The notes: a model not told the origin generated them from the letters alone. Shown: positions 33,097-44,066, numbered from the stretch's first letter. The stretch is DNA of 64,000 nt from Marinobacter sediminum (GCF_016820575.1 NZ_JAEMQH010000001.1:930001-994000); one strand, 5' to 3'. Numbers and translations: made by a program.

Positions 33097-34131
33097 ATGA
33101 GATCCCTTGCTCGCCCCTGCATCCTGATTCCGTTCATCCTGACTTTGCTGCTGGTGACCGGCTGGTATTTGCTGACGTCGCAAGCTGTCACTCCGGCGCA
33201 GACCTCGACCGAGCTCCGTCGCTCTGAAGCCGAATCCAGCACCGGCCTGGCAGCGGTCGCCACCGCCACAGCGCCATCGACGTTGGTAGGCCGGGCTAAC
33301 GCTGTTTCGGTGCCGGAGCAGCTGCCGGCCTCATTGGTGGGTACCTCGGTGCCCGGTGGCTGGAACCAGGTCAACAGTGTCGGCGACTTGATTCCAACGC
33401 CGGCGCTGCGACAGTTGTTTGAATACTATCTGTCGGCGCTCGGGGAGGAATCGTTGGAGCAGCTGGTCGCCCGTATTGAACACACACTGTTGGCGCTGCA
33501 AGAGCCCGCACGCACCCAGGCTCTGGATACCCTGGGCGCCTACCTGGATTACAAGCTGGCGATTTCCGACCTGGAGGCCGGCTATGGCGGCGGCACCGAG
33601 TTGAATGCGGTGCAGATGCAGCAGCGCATGCAGGAAATTCAGGCCCTGCGTCGAGTCTGGCTCGACAGTGCCACCGCCGACGCGTTTTTTGCCCAGGACG
33701 AGGCGATCGATCGTTTTCAGATCGAGAAGCTTCGGATCAGCCGCGACTGGGGCCTGACCGAGGAGCAGCGCCGGGTGGCCCTGGCGCAGGCCGAAGATGC
33801 CTTGCCCGATCCATTGCGGCAGGCGCGTCGGGAAACCCGCCGGTTTACTGATTATGAAAAGGCGCGCCAGGAACTGGCCGATAACCCCGAGGCGCTGCAA
33901 AACTGGCGGCGGGAGGCCTTCGGCATCGAAACTGCGCAGCGGCTGCAGGCCCTGGAGCAGGAACAGGCAAACTGGAGCCAGCGCTGGCAAGCCTACTCCG
34001 CCCAGCGCCAGAGACTGCTGACATCCGGCTTGGCCGGGCCCGATCTGAAGCAGGCCATTGCCGACCTGCGCGACCAGCATTTCACGAATGCGGAGCGGGT
34101 TCGCGCCCGGGCCCTGGATTCAATCCGGTAA
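33097..34131 (+). CDS. Lipase chaperone (lipase-specific foldase)
   Basis: A 344-residue inner-membrane-anchored periplasmic foldase. One membrane segment near residues 9-27 is followed by an Ala/Pro/Ser-rich linker (about 30-75) and a long helical domain. The family motif RxxFDYxLSAxGE appears as RQLFEYYLSALGE (about residues 105-117), with Glu for Asp. Lif proteins fold one partner lipase and are normally encoded just behind it, but no lipase is found in this window; upstream is the SutA-like gene and downstream is hemB. The partner may be elsewhere on the chromosome. Confidence 0.87.
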   Translation: MRSLARPCILIPFILTLLLVTGWYLLTSQAVTPAQTSTELRRSEAESSTGLAAVATATAPSTLVGRANAVSVPEQLPASLVGTSVPGGWNQVNSVGDLIPTPALRQLFEYYLSALGEESLEQLVARIEHTLLALQEPARTQALDTLGAYLDYKLAISDLEAGYGGGTELNAVQMQQRMQEIQALRRVWLDSATADAFFAQDEAIDRFQIEKLRISRDWGLTEEQRRVALAQAEDALPDPLRQARRETRRFTDYEKARQELADNPEALQNWRREAFGIETAQRLQALEQEQANWSQRWQAYSAQRQRLLTSGLAGPDLKQAIADLRDQHFTNAERVRARALDSIR

Positions 34132-35289
<1,158 letters not shown>

Positions 35290-35356
35290 AATCACGGACG
35301 ACATGATCGCGTGGCCGGTGTCCGCCGCTCACGCCACAAACTCGAATTGAGGGACT

Positions 35357-37498
35357 ATGACTACGGAAACCGCCAAGAAGCTCAAGGCTGACCCCGACCA
35401 GAATGTGCCGGCCCCGGTGGATATGCCGGCGCTTGGTGAGAGCCTCAATCTGGACGCCAGCGAGAACTACTTTAATCGGGAAATCAGTCAGCTGCAGTTC
35501 AATTACCGGGTCCTCAAGCAGGCGCTGGATACCACTCACCCGCTGATCAACCGGCTGATTTTCTGCTGCATTTTCAGCAGCAATATGGACGAGTTCTTCG
35601 AGATCCGGGTCGCCGGTCTGCGTCAGCAGATGAAGTATGGCCGGGAAACCGTGGGCATGGACGGCATGATGCCGGAGCAGGCGCTGGCCGAGATCAGCCG
35701 GGTTGCCCACGAGTATATCCACGAGCAGTACGACATCCTCAACAACGTGCTGATCCCGGAAATGGAGCAGCAGAACATCCACTTTGTCCGTCGGCGCGAG
35801 TGGACGCCGGCCCAGGCCGAGTGGGTGCGTACTTACTTCGAAGAAGAGATTCTGCCGGTGGTCAGCCCCATCGGGCTGGACCCATCTCACCCGTTTCCAC
35901 GCCTGGTCAACAAGAGTCTGAACTTCATCGTTGAACTCGATGGTAAGGACGCCTTTGGCCGGGAAACCGGCATGGCCATCGTGCCGGCCCCGCGATCGCT
36001 GCCGCGCCTGGTGCGCCTGCCGGACGACGTGTGCGGCGGTGGCGAGAACCTGGTGTTTCTGTCATCGATGATCCACGCCCATGCCGACGAGCTGTTCCCG
36101 GGCATGGGAGTGAAGGGCTGCTATCAGTTCCGCCTGACCAGGAATGCCGACCTTGAGCTCGAGGACGATCTGGACGACCTGGCGTCGGCGCTCAGAGGCG
36201 AGCTGCTGAGCCGTCGATTTGGCGATGGCGTCCGGCTGGAAGTGGCAGACAACTGCCCGGATGAACTGACCCAGTTCCTGTTGACCGAATTTGGCCTGAC
36301 CGCGCGGGACCTGTACCAGGTTCACGGCCCGGTTAACCTGACCCGACTGATGGCGGTGGGTGGTCTGGTGGATCGTCCGGACCTGACCTATTCCGGTTTC
36401 TCACCGTCGATTCCGAAGCCGATCCGCAGCAAGGATTCGATGTTCGACAGTATCCGCAAACAGCCGATCCTGTTGCTGCACCCCTATGAGAATTTCAGCC
36501 CGGTCGTGGATCTGCTGCGCCAGGCTGCCAAGGACCCCCAGGTGCTGGCGATCCGCCAGACCCTGTACCGCACTGGGGCAGATTCTGAAATCGTCGAAGC
36601 GCTGGCGGATGCGGCCCGGCGCGGCAAGGAAGTGACGGCGGTGATCGAGCTGCGGGCCCGGTTCAGCGAGGCCGAAAACCTGGAGCTGGCGAGCCGGCTC
36701 CAGGAGGCGGGTGTCATCGTGGTGTACGGGGTGGTTGGCTACAAAACCCACGCCAAGATGATCCTCATCGTACGCCGGGAGGAGGGCAAGCTGCGGCGCT
36801 ACGTGCATCTGGGTACGGGCAACTACCACGCCGGGAACGCCCGCCTGTACACTGACTACAGCTTCATGACCTGCGACGATTCCATTAGTGATGACGTCAA
36901 CAAGCTGTTCCAGCAGCTGACCGGCATGGGCAAGGCGTTGAAGATCAAGAAGCTATTCCACGCTCCGTTTACTTTGCATTCTCGCCTGATGAGCCTGATT
37001 GAGCGCGAAGCTGGCTTTGGCAAAAAGGGGCGTATCATCATGAAATTCAACGCTCTGACCGAACCGCAGTTGATCAAGGCGCTGTACCGGGCGTCCCAGG
37101 CGGGGGTAAAGATCGACCTGATTATCCGGGGCATCTGTTGCCTGCGGCCCGAAGTACCGGGGCTGTCGGACAACATCCGGGTACGCTCCATCATTGGCCG
37201 ATTCCTGGAGCATACTCGGGTCTATTACTTCGGCAACAACCGGAGTCCGGATGTCTATTGTTCCAGTGCCGATGGCATGGAGCGCAATCTGCTCAGCCGG
37301 GTGGAAGTGGCGTTCCCGATTGAGGATCCGGCGCTGGTGGCTCGAATGCGTGAGGATCTGGATACCTACCTGGCAGACAATTGTCAGTCCTGGGCGTTGC
37401 TGTCCGATGGCAGTTACGTGCAGAAACAACCGGCCGAAGGCGAAGAGCGGCTGGCATCTCAACTGGTGTTGCTTGAGCGACTAACCGGTAAATCCTGA
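35357..37498 (+). CDS. ppk: Polyphosphate kinase 1
   Basis: A 713-residue enzyme that reversibly polymerises the ATP gamma-phosphate into polyphosphate. The four-domain architecture is complete: N-terminal helices with NYFNREISQLQFNYRVL, head domain, and two phospholipase-D-like catalytic domains. GYKTHAKMILIVRRE and VHLGTGNYHAGNARLYTDYS carry the autophosphorylated histidine and its partner. It follows hemB as in Pseudomonas, but no exopolyphosphatase gene is adjacent; the next gene is a DUF945 protein. With phoB and pit nearby, it contributes to phosphate storage. Confidence 0.95.
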   Translation: MTTETAKKLKADPDQNVPAPVDMPALGESLNLDASENYFNREISQLQFNYRVLKQALDTTHPLINRLIFCCIFSSNMDEFFEIRVAGLRQQMKYGRETVGMDGMMPEQALAEISRVAHEYIHEQYDILNNVLIPEMEQQNIHFVRRREWTPAQAEWVRTYFEEEILPVVSPIGLDPSHPFPRLVNKSLNFIVELDGKDAFGRETGMAIVPAPRSLPRLVRLPDDVCGGGENLVFLSSMIHAHADELFPGMGVKGCYQFRLTRNADLELEDDLDDLASALRGELLSRRFGDGVRLEVADNCPDELTQFLLTEFGLTARDLYQVHGPVNLTRLMAVGGLVDRPDLTYSGFSPSIPKPIRSKDSMFDSIRKQPILLLHPYENFSPVVDLLRQAAKDPQVLAIRQTLYRTGADSEIVEALADAARRGKEVTAVIELRARFSEAENLELASRLQEAGVIVVYGVVGYKTHAKMILIVRREEGKLRRYVHLGTGNYHAGNARLYTDYSFMTCDDSISDDVNKLFQQLTGMGKALKIKKLFHAPFTLHSRLMSLIEREAGFGKKGRIIMKFNALTEPQLIKALYRASQAGVKIDLIIRGICCLRPEVPGLSDNIRVRSIIGRFLEHTRVYYFGNNRSPDVYCSSADGMERNLLSRVEVAFPIEDPALVARMREDLDTYLADNCQSWALLSDGSYVQKQPAEGEERLASQLVLLERLTGKS

Positions 37499-37512
37499 GG
37501 CGGAGACAGGTC

Positions 37513-38802
37513 TTGCAGAAAAAATGGATAATCACCGGCGTTGCCGTGCTGGCGGTAGCTGGGGCCATGCCCTGGGTTGTCGGCTTTGTTACGGAGCAGC
37601 AGTGGCAGCAGGCGACCGAGGAGATCAATCGTGCCCAGTCGTTCCTGAAGATGGAAACCGGCGCCTATCGTCGCGGGGTGCTCGGCTCGGAGCTGACCGG
37701 GGCCCTGGTGGTGCAGAATCCGGAGACTGGCGAGTCGCACCAGGTCGAGTACAGGGCCAATGTGACCCACGGTGTTACCGGCAGCCTGCTTGATTTCGAG
37801 CCGGTGAACGGCTGGTCGCCGGAAGGGCGTGAGTGGTTTCCTGAAGCCAAACCGAAGCTGACCCTGGAAACCCGCCTGTGGGGAAGTGCCACGCTGGAGC
37901 TTGAGGCACCGGTGATGACCATGACCAACGAGGTCACTGGCGAAACCCTGAACACCAGCGGTGGTCTGGCGCGTATCGAGATTAGCGATACTGGCTCCCA
38001 GGCCGACGCACTGATGGTATGGCCGACACTCAGCCTGTCTGGCCCTGAAATCGATATCCGTATGGCCGACATCCATATGGAGCAAACTCTGAATCACCTG
38101 ATGGCGGACGTCTGGACCGGTGCCGGTGAGCTTGAGATTGGGTCAATGACGGTGGTCCATCGGGCTGAACCGCCGGTGGAGTTCCGGGACTTCAGTCTGT
38201 CCAGCAGCACCGAGACCAACCCAGAGCAAACCCGCCTGGATTCCCGGGTTACTCTGGAACTGGAGGAGATCATTCGTGGCGGCCAGGGCTACGGCCCCCA
38301 CCGGGTTGAATTCGCTCTGGAAAATCTGGATCTGGCTAGCTGGAGTTCCCTGACCCAGGGCATGTCCGATCTGCAAACAGTGATGCTGCAAAACGGAACC
38401 TCGGCGCCAGCGGAGCCGCAGCAGCAAATGGCGGCCATGCAGCAGATCAATTTGGCCCTGCGGGAGCTGGCCTCGGCCGGATTTTCGGTGGGTATGCCTC
38501 AGCTGAGCCTAAGCACCCCAGAGGGCGTGGTCACCGGTAATGTCACCGTTCGTCATCCGGAGCTCAGCGCCGACGAGCGTGCGGGCATGTTGATGGTGAT
38601 GCAGCGACTGACCGGCGACATGCAGCTGAGCGTGCCATCAGCATTGGCGGAGAATTACCCGAGCGTGCGCATGCAGCTGGCGCCGATGATCAAGCAGGGC
38701 CTGCTGATCAAAGACGGTGATCAGCTGGTGATGAAGGCGGTGATGAAGGATTTGATGGTAGACGTGAACGGCATGGAAATTCCGCTACCCCCGTTGCTTT
38801 GA
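37513..38802 (+). CDS. YdgA-like DUF945 family protein
   Basis: A 429-residue protein with one N-terminal membrane segment (residues about 5-23) and a large periplasmic beta-rich domain resembling the YdgA/DUF945 family: GAYRRGVLGSELTGALVV near residue 55 and a C-terminal region (LPLL end, VMKDLMVDVNGMEIPL). Its function is not established. A TTG start is used (GGAGACAGG site 5-6 bases upstream); no nearby ATG fits. It starts 15 bases after ppk, so it is likely co-transcribed. Confidence 0.8.
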   Translation: MQKKWIITGVAVLAVAGAMPWVVGFVTEQQWQQATEEINRAQSFLKMETGAYRRGVLGSELTGALVVQNPETGESHQVEYRANVTHGVTGSLLDFEPVNGWSPEGREWFPEAKPKLTLETRLWGSATLELEAPVMTMTNEVTGETLNTSGGLARIEISDTGSQADALMVWPTLSLSGPEIDIRMADIHMEQTLNHLMADVWTGAGELEIGSMTVVHRAEPPVEFRDFSLSSSTETNPEQTRLDSRVTLELEEIIRGGQGYGPHRVEFALENLDLASWSSLTQGMSDLQTVMLQNGTSAPAEPQQQMAAMQQINLALRELASAGFSVGMPQLSLSTPEGVVTGNVTVRHPELSADERAGMLMVMQRLTGDMQLSVPSALAENYPSVRMQLAPMIKQGLLIKDGDQLVMKAVMKDLMVDVNGMEIPLPPLL

Positions 38803-38816
38803 GCAACGTTCAGCGT

Positions 38817-38842
38817 GACCGGGCCCCGGCCAGGGCCTGGTC
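38817..38842. terminator. Stem-loop between convergent genes
   Basis: GACCGGGCCC (38817-38826) and GGGCCTGGTC (38833-38842) pair over 10 bases with one mismatch around CGGCCA, between the end of the DUF945 gene and the end of coaD. There is no T-tract on either side, so termination is only likely by position. Confidence 0.4.
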
Positions 38843-38860
38843 GACCACGCCACCGTTACC

Positions 38861-39388
<528 letters not shown>

Positions 39389-39409
39389 TCATCCCAAAAT
39401 GGCAGGCAA

Positions 39410-41002
39410 TCAGCTCGTTAGTTTTGCGGCCAGCCGTGCGCTGTTTCGTGCTGCCAGGGCATAGATCGACAGCTGTGGGTTGGCCCCAATGCTGGTCGGG
39501 AACACCGAGGCATCGTGTACGCTCAGGTTGCTGACCTGATGGTGCTCGCCGAAGCCATTCACCACCGAAGATCGGGGATCCTGGCCCATGCTGCAGCCGC
39601 CCATCTGGTGGGCGGTAAACAACCGTACCCGGTGCGGTTCCATGGCAATGCTGTTGATGGCAGCCCGGGCTTCGCCCCAGCTGGTGTACCAGTCCGAGTC
39701 CAGATGCACCAGCCGGACCTTGCTTGCGCCGGCGGCAAATTGAATCTCCGCCATGGTCAGGTAGGCCTGTCTTAGCCCCTGCCAGAGGTAATCGGTGATC
39801 GGGTAGTCCAGAACCGGCGAGCCGTCGTCGCGCAGGGTCACCGTGCCCCCGGGGCTGTCGGGATGGAAACCGTCGCGCATCAGGGCGATGATAGACTGAG
39901 TCCAGGGCAGGCCCGCCATGGCGTCAATCTGTTCCGGCCCGTGGCCCGGAATCACGCCCGCCGACATGCCCGGATGCAGTGGCGGAACCTCCAGTTTGAA
40001 GCCGGCTGGTCCATCCACGCCATTCTTGAAGTTGAACTCATCGGAATAAATCGACTGGGGCGCACCGTAAAACGGATCCACTTTCTCCGGCATCTGGGCA
40101 ATGGTGGCGTTTACCGGATGGATGAACGAGCGCTTGCCAACACGGGCGTGGGGATCCGGAATGTCCGAGCGTAACAGCAGGCCCGGAGAGCCGATGGCGC
40201 TGGCGGCAACCACAAAGTGGCGGGCTTTCAGGGTCACCGTGACACCGGACGGAGTAATGCCGTCCGCGGCCATGGCGCTCGCTTGCAGGTGATCAATACG
40301 GTCCTGGTTCATGATCAGGCGTTCTGCCCGAAGTCCGTGAAACAGTCGAGCCTGATGATCGAGGGCACCGGGAATGGTAGTCATCAGCGCGCCCTGCTTG
40401 GCATTGGTGGGGCAGCCCACGCCGCAGTAGCCCAGGTTCCAGCATCCTTTCACATTCCGGGGAATGGTCTGCCAGCTGTAACCGAGCTGTTCGCAGCCCT
40501 GACGCAGGATGTCGTTGTTGACGTTAGGGGGTGTCGGCCAGGGCGCCATGGTGTGACGCTGTTCCCGGCCATCAAACCAGGGTGCCATGGCCTCGGGGCT
40601 AAGGTTGTCCAGGCCGAAATTGTCGGCCCAGTAAGTCAGGGTTTGATCCGGGGTGCGAAAGCTGGAGGTCCAGTTCACCGTGGTCGAGCCACCCACGCAG
40701 CGGCCCTGAAGAATGGCGATGGCGCCGTCCCGGGTAGTCCGGCTCATGCCCTCCTGATACAGGCTGGCGTAAGCGCTGTGCTCATCCATGGTGAAGTCTT
40801 TCTGGTAGTACAGCCGCCCTTCTTCTACCAGGATCACGGACAGTCCGCTCTTGGCCAGGATTTCAGCGGTAGTGCCACCGCCGGCGCCAGTCCCGACGAT
40901 GACCACATCGGCTTCGTGGGTCTGGTGGTCGGTCAGGGTGGTGGCATCGGTTACTTGCCAGCCTGCTTCCAGGCCCCGGGCAATGCGATCGGTTAACGAC
41001 AT
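39410..41002 (-). CDS. GMC-family oxidoreductase (probable alcohol oxidase/dehydrogenase)
   Basis: A 530-residue FAD enzyme of the glucose-methanol-choline family. The FAD loop VVIVGTGAGGGTTAEILAKSG begins at about residue 33, the GGSTTVNW substrate-site loop is near 103, and the C-terminal HQMGGCSMG / NLSVHDASVFPTSIGANPQLS motifs are complete. A cluster of cysteines (CWNLGYCGVGC, about 188-198) is typical of long-chain alcohol oxidase-type members. It lies 26 bases after a Tat-exported partner and in one run with an aldehyde dehydrogenase. An alcohol-to-aldehyde step is inferred; the exact substrate is unknown. Confidence 0.88.
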   Translation of the reverse strand: MSLTDRIARGLEAGWQVTDATTLTDHQTHEADVVIVGTGAGGGTTAEILAKSGLSVILVEEGRLYYQKDFTMDEHSAYASLYQEGMSRTTRDGAIAILQGRCVGGSTTVNWTSSFRTPDQTLTYWADNFGLDNLSPEAMAPWFDGREQRHTMAPWPTPPNVNNDILRQGCEQLGYSWQTIPRNVKGCWNLGYCGVGCPTNAKQGALMTTIPGALDHQARLFHGLRAERLIMNQDRIDHLQASAMAADGITPSGVTVTLKARHFVVAASAIGSPGLLLRSDIPDPHARVGKRSFIHPVNATIAQMPEKVDPFYGAPQSIYSDEFNFKNGVDGPAGFKLEVPPLHPGMSAGVIPGHGPEQIDAMAGLPWTQSIIALMRDGFHPDSPGGTVTLRDDGSPVLDYPITDYLWQGLRQAYLTMAEIQFAAGASKVRLVHLDSDWYTSWGEARAAINSIAMEPHRVRLFTAHQMGGCSMGQDPRSSVVNGFGEHHQVSNLSVHDASVFPTSIGANPQLSIYALAARNSARLAAKLTS

Positions 41003-41028
41003 GGATAGCTCCGTTACTGAGCGTGGAA

Positions 41029-41667
41029 TCAGGCAGTCTTGAATTGGGGTAGGGCGTCAACAGCCCACTGGGGTGGCCCCGGGTAGCCCGACAGATGCCA
41101 CTGGTCACGGCCGCCATAGAAGGCGACGTTGCTGATCTTGGTCAGGGCAATGTAGCCATTGTTGAACAGGCCGATACCGCTGGTGCGCCAGCGCTCCAGA
41201 AAGGCGTTGGCGTCGGCGGTGCTGACGTTGGGCCAGCGGGACCAGACACGGGCGATGGTCACCCGGGTGAAGCCAAAGGTCAGCAGGTCGAACAGCCGAC
41301 GCAGTTCCTGTTGATTAGCCGGGCCGAAGTTGTCTATGCCGGCATCGATACGCTCAATGGTGCCGGCAACGGCCAGACGCCGCGCCTGAGGTTGTTCCGG
41401 CAGGGCCGGGCCAAACATGGCAGGCAGCAAGGCCTCGAACAAGTCGATATCGTCCCGGGTCAGGAACCGGAACTGGTAGCTGGTGTCCATGCGGGTGTCG
41501 ATGGCGTCCAGCCGACCGGCCGGCGCTGTTGCGCAGCCGCTCAGCCCGGCGGTGGTGCTGACCGTGGCGAGAAACAGGGTGCCGCCCAGTCCGCTTCTCA
41601 GAAAGCTGCGGCGATCAAGCCGGGCAAATTCGGTGTCGCCTGATCGAGCGGCGGACGGGTCAAGCAT
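41029..41667 (-). CDS. Tat-signal small subunit-like protein of the oxidoreductase
   Basis: A 212-residue protein with a twin-arginine signal (DRRSFLRSG near residue 19, then a hydrophobic run to STTAGLSGC, which also offers a lipobox-like Cys). The rest is helical and resembles the gluconate 2-dehydrogenase subunit 3-type proteins that pair with membrane GMC dehydrogenases; I cannot confirm the family by sequence alone. The ATG at 41667 has an AAGGGA site; an in-frame start 75 bases upstream is less likely. It lies between the aldehyde dehydrogenase and GMC genes, so it probably escorts or anchors the GMC enzyme, which itself lacks a signal. Confidence 0.7.
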   Translation of the reverse strand: MLDPSAARSGDTEFARLDRRSFLRSGLGGTLFLATVSTTAGLSGCATAPAGRLDAIDTRMDTSYQFRFLTRDDIDLFEALLPAMFGPALPEQPQARRLAVAGTIERIDAGIDNFGPANQQELRRLFDLLTFGFTRVTIARVWSRWPNVSTADANAFLERWRTSGIGLFNNGYIALTKISNVAFYGGRDQWHLSGYPGPPQWAVDALPQFKTA

Positions 41668-41721
41668 GGCGATTTCCCTTCTTGTTATTGTCCCGGGTGG
41701 CTTGGGATGGTTATGGATGGC

Positions 41722-41740
41722 GGGGGCATTGCTTGCCCCC
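41722..41740. other. GC stem-loop between aldehyde dehydrogenase and Tat-signal genes
   Basis: GGGGGCA (41722-41728) and TGCCCCC (41734-41740) form a perfect 7-bp stem around TTGCT. No T-tract follows on the minus strand, so a role in mRNA processing or partial attenuation within the operon is more likely than full termination. Confidence 0.55.
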
Positions 41741-41750
41741 ACGCCAAGTC

Positions 41751-43196
41751 TCAGCGGATGAAGAGTTTGTATATCATCTTGTGGGCAGCGGTACCGTGCG
41801 GTGCGTACACAAATTTGCCGCTGTTGAACTTCTGTTTGGCAAAAATAGCCCGGTGGTGGGAGAAGGTCAGGAAGCCTTCCTTGCCATGGTAATGGCCCAT
41901 GCCGGAGTCGCCGACACCGCCGAATGGCAGATCATCCTGGGCCACATGCATGAGCGCATCGTTGATGCACATGCCGCCGGAGTGGGTGTTGTCCACCACA
42001 TGCTGCTGCTGGCTCTTGTCGTAGCCGAAGAAATACAGGGCCAGCGGCCGGGGCCGATCATTGATGTAGTGCAGGGCCTCGTCCAGGCCGCTGTAACTGA
42101 CCACCGGCAGCAGCGGGCCGAAAATCTCGTCCTGCATCACTTTCATGTCCGGTGTGGTGTTCAGGATCAGGGTCAGCGGAATTTTCCGGGTCCCATCGCC
42201 CAGGTTTTCCCGGGCCGGGTTGATTTCGATCAACTCGGCACCCTTGGCGCGGGCGTCTTCCAGGTAGCCTTGAAGGCGGTCGTACTGGCGCTCGTTGATG
42301 ATGGCGGTGTAGTCGTCGTTGTCACGTAGGCTGGGGTACATGTCGGAGAAGCGGGTGCGGAACTCGTCCACGAAGGCCTGGACCCGGTCAGCAGGACACA
42401 GCACATAATCCGGGGCAACGCAGGTCTGGCCGGCGTTCAGGGCCTTGCCGAAGGCGATACGCTGAGCGGCGTCTTCCATCGGCACGTCGGGCGCGACAAT
42501 GGCCGGGGACTTACCGCCCAGTTCCAGCGTAACCGGGGTGAGGTTCTCAGCCGCCGCCCGCATCACCAGCTTGCCAACCGAGGTCGAGCCTGTGAACAGC
42601 AGGTGATCGAAGGGGCGGGCGGAGAAGTCGGCGGCGACATCGGCCTCGCCGGTAATGACAGAAACCAGCTCTTCCGGGAAGGTGGCTTCAATAATTTCCT
42701 TGACCAGCGCCGAGGTGTGCGGGGTGAACTCGGACATCTTGATCATGGTGCGGTTGCCGGCCGCCAGTGACGCCACCAGTGGTCCCACCGCCAGGTACAA
42801 CGGGTAGTTCCAGGGCACGATAACCCCGACCACGCCCTTGGGCTGGAAGTGCACTTTGTTGCTGGCGGGCTGGAACAGCACCGATACGTGCCGTTTCGAT
42901 GGCTTCATCCATTCGCCCAGATGCTTCAGGGTGTAGTTGATGCCCTGGATAGACGGCATCACCTCGGCAATCAATGATTCGTCCCGGGACCGGCAGCTGA
43001 AATCCCGGTCAATGGCCTCGAGCAGGCGCTCTTGATTCGTCAGCAGCGTGCGCTTCAGGCGCTTCAGGTTTTCCTTGCGCTCAGTGAGCGAGGGCATGGG
43101 GTTGCTACGAAACGCCTGCTTTTGATCCTGAAAAACCCGGTGGGTGTGCTGGATCTGCTTTTTACTTTCGGTAAGCTGAACGACCGTGGCTCCCAT
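41751..43196 (-). CDS. Coniferyl-aldehyde-dehydrogenase-type aldehyde dehydrogenase
   Basis: A 481-residue NAD(P)-dependent aldehyde dehydrogenase. The catalytic glutamate is in LELGGKSPAIV and the catalytic cysteine in NAGQTCVAPDY; GSTSVGKLVMRAA is the cofactor loop. The C-terminus (VYAPHGTAAHKMIYKLFIR) and overall length fit the coniferyl aldehyde dehydrogenase (CalB) subgroup, which often acts on long-chain aldehydes in hydrocarbon users and has a hydrophobic, membrane-attaching tail. The ATG at 43196 has an AGGGGAG site; a GTG six codons upstream is rejected. First gene of the ALDH-Tat-GMC run, divergent from a TetR gene. Confidence 0.9.
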   Translation of the reverse strand: MGATVVQLTESKKQIQHTHRVFQDQKQAFRSNPMPSLTERKENLKRLKRTLLTNQERLLEAIDRDFSCRSRDESLIAEVMPSIQGINYTLKHLGEWMKPSKRHVSVLFQPASNKVHFQPKGVVGVIVPWNYPLYLAVGPLVASLAAGNRTMIKMSEFTPHTSALVKEIIEATFPEELVSVITGEADVAADFSARPFDHLLFTGSTSVGKLVMRAAAENLTPVTLELGGKSPAIVAPDVPMEDAAQRIAFGKALNAGQTCVAPDYVLCPADRVQAFVDEFRTRFSDMYPSLRDNDDYTAIINERQYDRLQGYLEDARAKGAELIEINPARENLGDGTRKIPLTLILNTTPDMKVMQDEIFGPLLPVVSYSGLDEALHYINDRPRPLALYFFGYDKSQQQHVVDNTHSGGMCINDALMHVAQDDLPFGGVGDSGMGHYHGKEGFLTFSHHRAIFAKQKFNSGKFVYAPHGTAAHKMIYKLFIR

Positions 43197-43289
43197 ACTC
43201 TGCTCCCCTCGCACAGTCGGCGTATCGGGCCGGTAGTGTGCGGTTTTGTGGTGGTGAAAAAGTGCGCAATTTGCGCTTAGCGGTATTAT

Positions 43290-43305
43290 TAGAGTATATA
43301 CTCTA
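43290..43305. promoter_or_regulatory. 16-base perfect palindrome between ALDH and TetR genes
   Basis: TAGAGTATATACTCTA is fully self-complementary and lies 94 bases upstream of the aldehyde dehydrogenase start and 68 bases upstream of the TetR start. It is the expected operator for the divergent TetR regulator. A second palindrome, GCGCAA-T-TTGCGC, lies at 43264-43276. Confidence 0.7.
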
Positions 43306-43373
43306 GGGAGTCAAGCAGGGTACGGTGGCCTATCGGGCCATCCTCAAGGCACCTAACAACCGCCGGCAAGTTT

Positions 43374-44066
43374 ATGAAAACAAGAGACAAGATTCTGCTC
43401 TCAAGTCTGGAGCTGTTTAACGAACGGGGCGAGCGTAACGTCACTACCAATCATATAGCGGCGCACCTGGCGATTTCGCCGGGTAATCTGTATTACCACT
43501 TCCGCAACAAGTCGGACATCATTTACGAGATCTTCCTCGAGTACGAAAAGCTGGTGGATTTCTACCTGGATATCCCCGAAGACCGGGCAATGACGCTCGC
43601 CGACATGACTTTCTACCTGGAGTCGGTGTTCGATGGCCTGTGGAGTTACCGGTTCTTTCACCGCGATCTGGAATACCTGCTGGACAGTGATCAGCGCCTG
43701 CGCCAGGACTACCGGGAGTTCACTCAGCGCTGCCTCACGGCCATCAATCGCATTTTCGAACGGCTGGCGGAGGCTGGCATCATCGAGGCGCAGCCGGAGG
43801 CTTTGCGCGCTGCCATGTCGTTGAACGTGTGGCTGGTGGTGACTAACTGGATGGCGTTCCTGAAAACCGCGCACGCCGAGGAAACCTACGCCAATCTGAC
43901 CCTGAACGAGCTCAAACAGGGCATCTACCAGGTGCTGACCCTGGAGCTGCCATACCTCACGCCGGCCTATCGGGACCGTGTGCTGGAGCTTCGGGAGCAG
44001 TACCGGCCAACGCTGTCGGATCAGGAGGAGGCGGCACCTGAGCTGAGCCGGGTGGCCAGCCGCTAA
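43374..44066 (+). CDS. TetR-family regulator of the alcohol/aldehyde oxidation cassette
   Basis: A 230-residue regulator with a TetR helix-turn-helix (about residues 5-50: TRDKILLSSLELFNERG, then SPGNLYYHFRNKSDIIYEI) and a helical effector domain rich in aromatic residues, including an unusually long second half of the TetR fold. The NLYYHFRNK form occurs in several TetR proteins that respond to fatty acids or aldehydes. It is divergent from the aldehyde dehydrogenase operon, with a perfect 16-base palindrome between them, so it likely controls that cassette and itself. Only a weak ribosome site is visible. Confidence 0.88.
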   Translation: MKTRDKILLSSLELFNERGERNVTTNHIAAHLAISPGNLYYHFRNKSDIIYEIFLEYEKLVDFYLDIPEDRAMTLADMTFYLESVFDGLWSYRFFHRDLEYLLDSDQRLRQDYREFTQRCLTAINRIFERLAEAGIIEAQPEALRAAMSLNVWLVVTNWMAFLKTAHAEETYANLTLNELKQGIYQVLTLELPYLTPAYRDRVLELREQYRPTLSDQEEAAPELSRVASR

